Made by a program: the position numbers and the translations under genes. The notes under the pieces were generated by a model. It was not told the DNA's origin. It worked only from the letters and a program-made list of their open reading frames with translations, and made no database searches. DNA of 7,356 nt from an uncultured Eisenbergiella sp. (GTDB lineage: Bacteria > Bacillota > Clostridia > Lachnospirales > Lachnospiraceae), in the NCBI GenBank assembly GCA_947626725.1, contig CANQTI010000098.1, positions 1-7,356 of the forward strand. The letters run 5' to 3'. Positions 1 to 6,369 of this stretch are shown in pieces (the stretch's first letter is position 1; every line of letters begins with the position of its first letter).

Positions 1-1420
1 AGTTGACGAGGATGAAGGGCACCGGATTGGTGGTGTGCGCCGTGAAGGGCGCGCCGGTCTCATAGTCCACCAGCTGCTCCGCATTGCCGTGGTCCGCGCA
101 GATGAACATCACGCCGTCCGCCTCCTTAATGGCCGCCACCGCTCTGCCCACGCAGGCGTCCACCGCTTCCACGGCCTTGATGGCCGCCGCCTCCACGCCG
201 GTATGTCCCACCATGTCGGGATTGGCGAAATTGATGATGATCACGTCATAGACGCCGGACTTGATGGACTCCACCAGCCTGTCGCAGACCTCATAGGCGC
301 TCATCTGCGGCTTGAGATCATAGGTGGGCACATCCTTGGGGGAATTCACCAGGATGCGGTCCTCGCCCTCGTTGGGCTTCTCCACGCCGCCGTTGAAGAA
401 AAAGGTCACATGCGCGTACTTCTCGGTCTCGGCGATGCGGGCCTGCTTCATGCCGTTCGCCGCCAGCCATTCGCCGAAGGTATTGGTGACGGAGATCTTG
501 TGGAACGCCACCTCCTTGTTCGGGATGGTGGGATCGTAATCGGAAAAACACACATACGTCACATCCGGACGCTTCGGCCGCTCAAAGCGGGTAAATTCAT
601 CGTCGCAGAACACATGAGTGATCTCCCTGGCGCGGTCGGGACGGAAGTTGAAAAAGATGATGGAATCACCGTCCTGGATCGTGGCGACGGGCCTGCCGTC
701 CTCCACCACCACGGTGGGCTTCACGAACTCGTCCGTCTCCTGTCTGTCATAGGAGGCCTGAATGCCGTCCGGGCCGCTGGAAGCGGTCAGCCCCTCGCCC
801 CTGGTCAGCGCCCTGTAGGCGAGCTCTACCCTGTCGTAATTGTTGTCCCGGTCCATGGCATAGTAGCGTCCCATCACGGAGGCCACCTTACCCACGCCGA
901 TCTCCTGCATCTTCGCTTCCAGCTCCTCCACATAGCCCTTGCCGCTGGTGGGAGGGGTGTCGCGGCCGTCCAGGAAGCAGTGCACGTATACCTTGGAAAG
1001 ACCGTTTCTCTTCGCCAGCTCCAGCAGTCCGTAAATATGGGTGTTGTGGCTGTGCACGCCGCCGTCGGACACCAGGCCGTACAGATGCAGGGAGGAATCC
1101 TTCTGCTTGCAGTTGTTCACCGCGTCCAGAAGCGCGGGATTCTCAAAAAAGGTGCCGTCCTGGATCTCCTTGGTGATCCGGGTCAGCTCCTGATACACGA
1201 TGCGGCCCGCGCCCATGTTCAGGTGTCCCACCTCGGAATTGCCCATCTGGCCCTCCGGCAGGCCCACCGCCATGCCGCTGGCATTGCCCTTCACAAAGGG
1301 ACAGGTGCGCATCAGCTCGTCCATCACCGGGGTGGACGCCTCCGCCACCGCGTTGTGGTCCTTTCTCTCGTTCAGGCCATAGCCGTCAAGGATCATCAAT
1401 ACTACAGGTTTTTTGCTCAT
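1..1420 (-). CDS. gpmI: 2,3-bisphosphoglycerate-independent phosphoglycerate mutase (partial, 3' end off window)
   Basis: Cytoplasmic glycolytic/gluconeogenic enzyme that interconverts 3-phosphoglycerate and 2-phosphoglycerate through a phosphoserine intermediate, using two metal ions (usually Mn2+). The visible 473 codons start MSKKPVVLMILDGYG. All family landmarks are present: metal ligand Asp12, nucleophile Ser62 in GNSEVGHLN, His123 in SDGGVHSH, DGRDTPP at 151-157, GRYYAMDRD at 184-192, Arg260 and Arg263 in FRPDRAR, Lys334, Asp402 and His406 in NPDMVGHTG, Asp443-His444 in ADHGN, and His462 in TAHTTNP. Family length is about 510 residues, so roughly 40 C-terminal residues lie beyond position 1. 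The ATG at 1420 is fixed by the ribosome binding site AAAGGAGA (1427-1434), six bases upstream. It has its own promoter and sits behind a membrane-protein gene rather than the gap-pgk-tpi cluster common in Firmicutes; what lies downstream is not visible. Identification is very secure. Confidence 0.98.
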   Translation of the reverse strand, partial: MSKKPVVLMILDGYGLNERKDHNAVAEASTPVMDELMRTCPFVKGNASGMAVGLPEGQMGNSEVGHLNMGAGRIVYQELTRITKEIQDGTFFENPALLDAVNNCKQKDSSLHLYGLVSDGGVHSHNTHIYGLLELAKRNGLSKVYVHCFLDGRDTPPTSGKGYVEELEAKMQEIGVGKVASVMGRYYAMDRDNNYDRVELAYRALTRGEGLTASSGPDGIQASYDRQETDEFVKPTVVVEDGRPVATIQDGDSIIFFNFRPDRAREITHVFCDDEFTRFERPKRPDVTYVCFSDYDPTIPNKEVAFHKISVTNTFGEWLAANGMKQARIAETEKYAHVTFFFNGGVEKPNEGEDRILVNSPKDVPTYDLKPQMSAYEVCDRLVESIKSGVYDVIIINFANPDMVGHTGVEAAAIKAVEAVDACVGRAVAAIKEADGVMFICADHGNAEQLVDYETGAPFTAHTTNPVPFILVN

Positions 1421-1496
1421 GATCGGTCTCCTTTATTTTTCCATTCAAAACAGAAAGCGCACGAGGCATGCTTTCCATTGTTCCATACCGTGAGAA

Positions 1497-1525
1497 ATTA
1501 TACACAATTTTCCGGCCCCGTGCAA
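1497..1525 (-). promoter_or_regulatory. Candidate housekeeping promoter of gpmI
   Basis: On the minus strand, a -35-like TTGCAC (1520-1525) is followed after 17 bases by a perfect -10 TATAAT (1497-1502), preceded by TTGTG. Transcription would start near 1490 and give a leader of about 70 bases before the gpmI ATG at 1420. The -10 box overlaps the TAA stop of the upstream membrane-protein gene (1498-1500), and no terminator-like hairpin separates the two genes. gpmI could therefore be read both from this promoter and by readthrough from upstream. Confidence 0.65.
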
Positions 1526-3327
1526 GAGGGGATCCCCCGGTTTTCCAGATAAATGCTTCGGTTTTCACCGCAAATGCTCCCGGCCGTCTGCAGCGCACCG
1601 CGCTCCCGGGATTTTCCGCCGGGTTCGGAGAAGCATGTAGCTTCCCTCAACACCTGAAAAGCAAGGAACGGCATCAACGCCATAAAAGGATAAACATATC
1701 GAACCAACACACAGGGACCTGCGGCCGCCGTCAGAAAATAAATCGCCGCGACCGCCCACGGAACCAACTGGCCGCAGCGCCTTTGCCTCACAAAGGCTAT
1801 TCCTGCAAACAATGTCAGGAAACAGTATAATGCCGGAGCAAACAGAATTTGGGCAGGCAGAAAACGCTGATACACACAATCCGTAACCAGCGCTTCATAG
1901 ATATTTCTGACGGCAGGCAGTAAATTCTCCTTTTTTACGAATCTTTCCGCAAAAACCGGCGTCGCATCCGTGATCAGATATCCCATCCTGTCACGCCACC
2001 AATCCTTATATACTGAAGTGTGCGAGGTATCTGTCAAGAACCAATCCCCCATCGTCAGATAGGCCGGAGCGATCAGATAGGAACCGGGATATTTCCGGAA
2101 CAGGCGCAGATAAATGCGCCAGAAACCCGCCGGATCTTTTTTATACAAGTCGTTGTTAAAATACATTTTAACGCCGTCCGTTATATAAGGACGGTAGTTC
2201 GCCAGGCCCTCCGGAGGAAGATACGCATAAAGCAGTTCCAGGTCTTCTTCGCTCATCGTTTCCCCGCCGCTCTTATACGCCCTGGCAAGCTGCTGCAGCG
2301 GAATGTTCAATGCTTCCGCCGACTCTCCCGGCTCGGCGTCGACCGCACGTACCAACGCGGCTTCCGCCCCGCAGAACAGGCAGATGCTCAGCAGCGTGAC
2401 GGCCGCAAGCTCAAACCATATCCTTATGCGGGGTTCCCCCACAGAGCCGTCGGTTTTGCGGCGAGTTTTCATATACGGCAGCAGCCAGCGCAGCGCAGCC
2501 GCTGTAAAAATCAAAAGCATTATCATTTGTATGTATAACCCGTTTTTGCGGAATAGCATCATGCCGAGATTCCCAAGACAAAGCGATATCATTTCCGCTC
2601 TCCCGGACCGTTCTCCTTTTTCCATGACCCGGACAAGCGCAAAAAACACCATCAGGAAAAAGGCCGTAAAAAAAGTATCCTTTGTCGTGCTTACTGCCAT
2701 AAGCGGATGCACGGGAAAGAAAGCGCACCAGAGAAGCGTCGCGATCAGCATGCGTCTCGGCGCGCCGCGGCGAATTAAAAAGGCGAAGCCGCAGGTAAAA
2801 GCCCCCGCAAGCAGCAGCATCTGCAAAAAGGCATAAATCGCCATGCCGTCTAACGGACAGTTCAGCCTCTGCAGAAATCTGCCAAGATCATAGCAGCCCC
2901 CAAGAATCAGCGTGTGCGCGATAGGATGGTGATTATTGAATGCATGCTCCGTATATTGGATCAACTGTGGTTCACCGTCATAAGAGTAGATAGCCGGAAA
3001 ATAGGCCAGATAACAGGGCAGCCAGCCGACCAGCAGGGCAATATAGTAAAAACCGGGGCTGGAAAGCAGCCTGGAGCGCTCTGCATGGCCCGAAACAAAA
3101 CGCCTTCCACCATGCAGCATGGCATACAGGGCCGCCACTGCAGCCCCAAACGCAATACATCCCGTAAATACGAGCATCAAAATATGGCTGAACTGAAATA
3201 CATATGCCTTTCCTTCGCCTTCCATTCCGCACAATAATACACCCAGGACTTCAAAAAAGGCCGCGACCAGACCGCACAGCAAAAATAGACTGTTCTTTTT
3301 TATCCGCTCCTTCACCCGTCCGTACAT
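1498..3327 (-). CDS. Large polytopic membrane protein, probable DUF6020 / GT-C-like family
   Basis: A protein of about 609 residues with many hydrophobic segments (roughly ten membrane spans: several before residue ~310, the rest near 305-325 and in the last ~110 residues) and a large loop of ~160 residues, probably extracytoplasmic, at about 326-485. Motifs remembered from DUF6020-type proteins of Clostridia and streptococci are visible: AIYSYDGEPQ at 112-121, NNHHPIAHTL at 131-140, STTKD at 213-217, RKNGLY at 260-265, NIPLQQLARAY at 341-351, and RYVYPF near 543-548. The Asp in the first outer loop (SYD) and the multi-span layout resemble GT-C glycosyltransferases, so a role in cell-envelope glycan transfer is plausible but inferred only. 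I start it at the ATG at 3327, which has a strong GGGAGGA site (3332-3338); an ATG 13 codons upstream (3366) lacks one. The final ~35 residues are hydrophilic and appear poorly conserved. The gene is visibly more AT-rich than gpmI. Confidence 0.85.
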   Translation of the reverse strand: MYGRVKERIKKNSLFLLCGLVAAFFEVLGVLLCGMEGEGKAYVFQFSHILMLVFTGCIAFGAAVAALYAMLHGGRRFVSGHAERSRLLSSPGFYYIALLVGWLPCYLAYFPAIYSYDGEPQLIQYTEHAFNNHHPIAHTLILGGCYDLGRFLQRLNCPLDGMAIYAFLQMLLLAGAFTCGFAFLIRRGAPRRMLIATLLWCAFFPVHPLMAVSTTKDTFFTAFFLMVFFALVRVMEKGERSGRAEMISLCLGNLGMMLFRKNGLYIQMIMLLIFTAAALRWLLPYMKTRRKTDGSVGEPRIRIWFELAAVTLLSICLFCGAEAALVRAVDAEPGESAEALNIPLQQLARAYKSGGETMSEEDLELLYAYLPPEGLANYRPYITDGVKMYFNNDLYKKDPAGFWRIYLRLFRKYPGSYLIAPAYLTMGDWFLTDTSHTSVYKDWWRDRMGYLITDATPVFAERFVKKENLLPAVRNIYEALVTDCVYQRFLPAQILFAPALYCFLTLFAGIAFVRQRRCGQLVPWAVAAIYFLTAAAGPCVLVRYVYPFMALMPFLAFQVLREATCFSEPGGKSRERGALQTAGSICGENRSIYLENRGIPSCTGPENCV

Positions 3328-3331
3328 GATT

Positions 3332-3338
3332 TCCTCCC
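3332..3338 (-). promoter_or_regulatory. Ribosome binding site deciding the start of the membrane-protein gene
   Basis: GGGAGGA on the minus strand, with its core GGAGG at 3333-3337 ending five bases before the ATG at 3327. It favours this start over the in-frame ATG at 3366, which has only weak purine-rich sequence upstream. The internal start gives a normal basic N-terminus (MYGRVKERIKKN) leading into the first membrane span. Confidence 0.75.
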
Positions 3339-3461
3339 TGTGTGCATCGGCTGCGGAACTGCCCATTCTCTTTTCCAGAATGTTTTCCCGTTTCCGCTTC
3401 CAGGCTTCTGCCAGCCGTTCCCCTTTATCGCTTAACAGCGGCAGGGATATGCCGCCTGACA

Positions 3462-3481
3462 GTTTCCAGTATATAGGAAAC
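3462..3481. repeat. Short inverted repeat, possible operator
   Basis: Six-base arms GTTTCC (3462-3467) and GGAAAC (3476-3481) are separated by eight bases that include TATA at the centre. The repeat covers the candidate -10 of the leftward membrane-protein gene. A related smaller repeat, TTTCC-T-GGAAA (3521-3531), lies in the spacer of the rightward promoter. Shared arms at two promoters suggest a protein-binding site, but arms this short can occur by chance. Confidence 0.3.
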
Positions 3482-3496
3482 AGAGGAATAAGTCCA
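3468..3496 (-). promoter_or_regulatory. Candidate promoter for the membrane-protein gene
   Basis: On the minus strand, TGGACT (3491-3496, four of six matches to TTGACA) and TATACT (3468-3473) are 17 bases apart. Transcription would start near 3461, giving a leader of about 134 bases before the ATG at 3327. The -10 lies inside an inverted repeat (3462-3481) that could bind a regulator. It is the best promoter-like match I found in this gap, but it also falls in sequence that stays open in frame with the gene, so it could be fortuitous. Confidence 0.4.
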
Positions 3497-3513
3497 TAGC
3501 CCGCAAAAATCCC

Positions 3514-3542
3514 TTCCTATTTTCCTGGAAAGGTGTTACAAT
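3514..3542 (+). promoter_or_regulatory. Candidate promoter of the CDF exporter gene (extended -10)
   Basis: An extended -10 element TGTTACAAT (3534-3542; hexamer TACAAT at 3537-3542) follows a weak -35-like TTCCTA (3514-3519) by 17 bases. The TGn extension would compensate for the poor -35. Transcription would begin near 3549, leaving a leader of about 29 bases, too short for a metal-sensing riboswitch. The spacer holds the small inverted repeat TTTCC-T-GGAAA (3521-3531), a possible repressor site. Confidence 0.5.
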
Positions 3543-3577
3543 CAACAAAACCATTTTTTCCGCAAAGGAAGTGTATC

Positions 3578-4747
3578 ATGATCACTCTTCTTTCCCGTAT
3601 TTTCATAAAGAACCGACAGGACGTGGAAGATCCGTCTGTCCGCCAGGCCTACGGCGTGCTCTGCGGCGCGGTGGGGATCGGCCTGAACCTGCTTTTGTTC
3701 GGGTTCAAGGCCTTTGTCGGCGTCATAAGCGCCTCCATCGCCATCACGGCGGATGCTTTCAACAACTTATCTGACGCGGCCTCCTGTCTGGTAACCCTCA
3801 TCGGTTTTCGGATGAGTGGGCAGGAGCCGGACCACGATCATCCCTTCGGACACGGCCGCATCGAATATCTGGCCGGGTTCGTCGTTTCCTGCCTGATCCT
3901 GCTGATGGCGCTGGAGCTTTTAAAAACCTCCGTGGAGAAGATCATTCACCCGGATGATCTGCTTTTCCATCCGCTGATCCCCGTCCTGCTGACCGTCTCT
4001 ATTCTGGTGAAGCTGTATATGTACGGTTATAACCGTTCCATCGCGGTCAAAATCAACAGTGCGGCCATGAAGGCCTCTGCCGCCGATTCCATAAGCGATG
4101 TCTTCGCCACGGCGGCGGTACTGGCCGCGGCGCTGACCGAGGCTTTCACTGGCCTCCATATCGACGGCTGGTGCGGCCTGCTGGTCGGGCTTTTCATCGG
4201 CTATTCCGGCATCTGCGCCGCCAGAGACACCATCAATCCGCTGCTGGGCCAGCCCCCGGACCAGGCGTTTGTGGACCGGATCCGTGAAATCGCTCTCTCC
4301 GATCCCGATATTCTGGACATTCACGATCTCATCGTCCACAATTACGGGCCGGGACGCACAATGATTTCCCTGCATGCGGAAGTGGACGCTGCCGGAGACC
4401 TTTTAAGCCTGCATGATTCCGTGGACACAGTGGAGCGGGCCCTGCAGAAACAGCTGCACTGCAATGCCGTCATCCACATGGACCCTGTTGTGACCGATGA
4501 CGAAAGGACGCTGGAGGTGCGCCGGGAAATGTCCGCTCTGCTGCGGGAAATCGATCCCGTCCTGCGCCTGCACGATTTTCGGCTGGTACGGGGCTCCAGC
4601 CGCACCAAAATCCTTTTTGACGTGCTCGCGCCCTATCATTTCAAAATGAGCGATGACGCGCTCTGTGCCCTGATCGCTGAAAAGGCGAAAAAAATGGATC
4701 CCGGCTATCACACCGTGGTCAATGTGGATAAGGATATGAATTCCTGA
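3578..4747 (+). CDS. Cation diffusion facilitator (CDF) metal exporter, probably Mn2+
   Basis: A 389-residue inner-membrane transporter that should export divalent metal in exchange for protons. Six membrane spans lie at about residues 28-50, 54-76, 98-118, 131-150, 172-190 and 198-215. The metal-site residues are Asn62 and Asp66 (span 2, DAFNNLSDA) and Asp170 and Asp174 (span 5, ADSISDV). Zinc exporters usually have His/Asp here; the Asn/Asp + Asp/Asp set is known from manganese exporters such as MntE, so Mn2+ is the inferred substrate. The family motif DHDHPFGHGR (85-94) is present. The cytoplasmic tail is about 165 residues, twice the usual ~85: the first copy (231-303) has DILDIHDLIVHNYGPG, and a second, divergent copy (315-386) has DPVLRLHDFRLVRGSS. 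The ATG at 3578 follows AAAGGA (3564-3569) by eight bases. It is transcribed alone and ends at a strong hairpin. Family assignment is secure; metal specificity is not. Confidence 0.95.
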   Translation: MITLLSRIFIKNRQDVEDPSVRQAYGVLCGAVGIGLNLLLFGFKAFVGVISASIAITADAFNNLSDAASCLVTLIGFRMSGQEPDHDHPFGHGRIEYLAGFVVSCLILLMALELLKTSVEKIIHPDDLLFHPLIPVLLTVSILVKLYMYGYNRSIAVKINSAAMKASAADSISDVFATAAVLAAALTEAFTGLHIDGWCGLLVGLFIGYSGICAARDTINPLLGQPPDQAFVDRIREIALSDPDILDIHDLIVHNYGPGRTMISLHAEVDAAGDLLSLHDSVDTVERALQKQLHCNAVIHMDPVVTDDERTLEVRREMSALLREIDPVLRLHDFRLVRGSSRTKILFDVLAPYHFKMSDDALCALIAEKAKKMDPGYHTVVNVDKDMNS

Positions 4748-4776
4748 AAGCCCGCCGGATCGCTTCCCGGCATTTC

Positions 4777-4819
4777 GAAACGGAAAATGTCCGCGCCCTG
4801 CGCGGACATTTTCCGTTTC
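4777..4819. terminator. Bidirectional intrinsic terminator between convergent genes
   Basis: A perfect 19-bp inverted repeat (4777-4795 and 4801-4819) with a five-base loop CCCTG. The loop-proximal part is GC-rich (TGTCCGCG); the outer part has A-rich left and T-rich right sides (TTTTCCGTTT), so a transcript from either strand forms a GC hairpin followed by a U-rich run. It lies between the stop of the CDF gene (4747, plus) and the stop of the MATE gene (4843, minus) and should serve both. Confidence 0.88.
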
Positions 4820-4842
4820 CCCCCGGCATGGCACCTGTCCGG

Positions 4843-6369
4843 TCAGCCAATCAGCCGCTTTCGGCTCCACTTTCCGGAAAGATACCGAAGAAAAGACACC
4901 AGATAGTTGGCGCACCAGCCCATGGGCACCGCATACCAGACCGCGGCTACGCCCCAGACGGGCGCACAGAGATTGGCCACCGCCACCCGGATCGTCAGAT
5001 TCACCAGATTGGCCGCGGTGAAGACGACAACATCCCCGCTGCCCCGCAGAACGCCGTCCGTAACGGCCTTCAAGCCGATGAACCCGAAGAAAAACGCGAG
5101 AAAGGAGACGTAGGAAACGCCGGTGGAATAGGCCAGCGACGCCGCTTCCCCATCCAGAAAAGCCCCGATAATCTGTCTGCGGAACGCAAGCAGGATCCCG
5201 CAGATCAATACGGCAAACCCCAGAACGATCTCATAGGAACTCCGATAGCCTCTGCGCACCCGCTCCGGTTCCCCGGCCCCCATATTCTGGGCGGTGAAAG
5301 TGGAAACCGCGTTTCCCGCAGCGATCATAGGCACGATGCAGATGGATTCAATGCGCTGCCCCGCCGTATAGCCCGCCAGCACCGAAGAACCGAAGCCATT
5401 CACCACCGACTGTACCAGCAGCATGCCGATGGATACGATGGACTGCTGCAGCATGGTGGGAATGGCCACTTTAAGCATTTTCCCCAACATCTGTCCATCG
5501 AACAGACGTCTTTCGCCTTCCCGCGGCGCGGCCGGCCCCGCCGCTTTCAGCGCCGCGGTTTTCTCCCGCTCCGCGAACAGCTCTCTTCCTGCCTTCTCTC
5601 CGGCTCTTGACTGCGCGGCCGGACCCGCTTCTCCCACCGTCTCAGCCCTTGCCGCCGTTCCGGCTCCGTGTGCTTCTTTCTCCTCCGCTTCCCCGTATCC
5701 CGCCAGACGCGAAAGCAGCAGACAAAAAGAAATCACCGCGGAAATTCCCTGGGCCAGCACCGTGGCGACGGCCACGCCTGCCACACCCCAGCCAAACCGC
5801 GTCACAAAGACGATATCCAGAAAAATATTCAGCAGAGAAGAAAAGACCAGAAGATACAGCGGTGTGCGGGAATCCCCCATGGCATTGAACATGGACGCCA
5901 GCACATTGTACATGAACAGGAAGGGCAGTCCCGTAAAATAAATTCGCAGATAGAGCTCCGCCTGCTGCCGGATATTTTCCGGCGTATGCAGCGCCCGCAG
6001 AATCCCGCCGGAACAAAAAAGGCCGAAAACGGCCAACGCCAGACTCGCCAGCAGAAACGAGAGCAGCGCCGTGGAGACCGAGGTCTTCATCCGCCTGTAT
6101 TGCTCCGCCCCCAGGTACTGAGAAGTGACGACCGCGGAGCCGTTGCCGCCGCCGATGGCCAGCATGACAAAAACGGTGGTCAGCGCATAAGAAGCGCCCA
6201 CCGCCGCCAGCGCGTCTTCTCCCACGAACCGCCCCACGATGACGGAATCCGCCATGTTGTAAAACTGCTGAAACAAGTTGCCCAAAATCATAGGAAGCGC
6301 GAAGAGGAACAGTTTCTTCCCCGGCGCGCCTTCCGTCATGTTGATATTATTCTTTTTTCCGCTTTTCAT
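4843..6369 (-). CDS. MATE-family multidrug/cation exporter
   Basis: A membrane antiporter of about 508 residues, expected to expel drugs or metabolites using a Na+ or H+ gradient; the substrate cannot be read from sequence. Two homologous six-span halves are visible. The N-terminus MTEGAPGKKLFLFALPMILGN, QQFYNMADSVIVGRFVG (34-50), GGGNGSAVVTSQYLGA (73-88) and MGDSRTPL (164-171) are typical of the DinF/NorM-like branch in Clostridia. Between the halves (about 225-287) is an Ala/Glu/Gly-rich, highly charged cytoplasmic linker about 50 residues longer than usual, which explains the length over the normal ~450. Three starts are possible: ATG at 6387, 6369 and 6339. I prefer 6369 because it gives a normal basic leader before MTEG and has a weak GGGGCGG five bases upstream. 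It overlaps the end of the upstream gene by 23 bases, suggesting translational coupling. Transcription should end at the 4777-4819 hairpin. Confidence 0.95.
   Translation of the reverse strand: MKSGKKNNINMTEGAPGKKLFLFALPMILGNLFQQFYNMADSVIVGRFVGEDALAAVGASYALTTVFVMLAIGGGNGSAVVTSQYLGAEQYRRMKTSVSTALLSFLLASLALAVFGLFCSGGILRALHTPENIRQQAELYLRIYFTGLPFLFMYNVLASMFNAMGDSRTPLYLLVFSSLLNIFLDIVFVTRFGWGVAGVAVATVLAQGISAVISFCLLLSRLAGYGEAEEKEAHGAGTAARAETVGEAGPAAQSRAGEKAGRELFAEREKTAALKAAGPAAPREGERRLFDGQMLGKMLKVAIPTMLQQSIVSIGMLLVQSVVNGFGSSVLAGYTAGQRIESICIVPMIAAGNAVSTFTAQNMGAGEPERVRRGYRSSYEIVLGFAVLICGILLAFRRQIIGAFLDGEAASLAYSTGVSYVSFLAFFFGFIGLKAVTDGVLRGSGDVVVFTAANLVNLTIRVAVANLCAPVWGVAAVWYAVPMGWCANYLVSFLRYLSGKWSRKRLIG

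Noticed and set aside
35..1552. A 505-codon open frame on the plus strand opposite gpmI
   Set aside because: Its translation is His/Gly/Val-rich with no recognisable domain and mirrors the codons of the unmistakable gpmI gene on the other strand; it is an antisense shadow of GC-rich coding DNA.
3328..3366. Upstream ATG at 3366 for the membrane-protein gene
   Set aside because: No good ribosome binding site precedes it, while GGGAGGA sits just ahead of the ATG at 3327, which begins a normal basic N-terminus.
3432..3506. A 24-codon minus-strand leader peptide starting with TTG after AGGAAGG, rich in Cys
   Set aside because: It would start upstream of the best promoter candidate, and its Cys-rich sequence shows no attenuator hairpin or run of codons for one amino acid; probably chance.
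3533..3577. GTG start at 3533 for the CDF gene, adding 15 residues
   Set aside because: The GTG overlaps the extended -10 element, has no proper ribosome binding site, and the added residues do not look like family sequence; the ATG at 3578 has AAAGGA eight bases upstream.
3543..3577. Possible metal-sensing riboswitch ahead of the CDF exporter
   Set aside because: The leader from the predicted start is about 29 bases, far too short for a yybP-ykoY or similar fold, and no paired elements are visible.
5509..5697. Frameshift or gene fusion in the middle of the MATE gene
   Set aside because: The frame is continuous and both halves match the family in the same frame; the extra sequence is a low-complexity in-frame linker without a separate domain.
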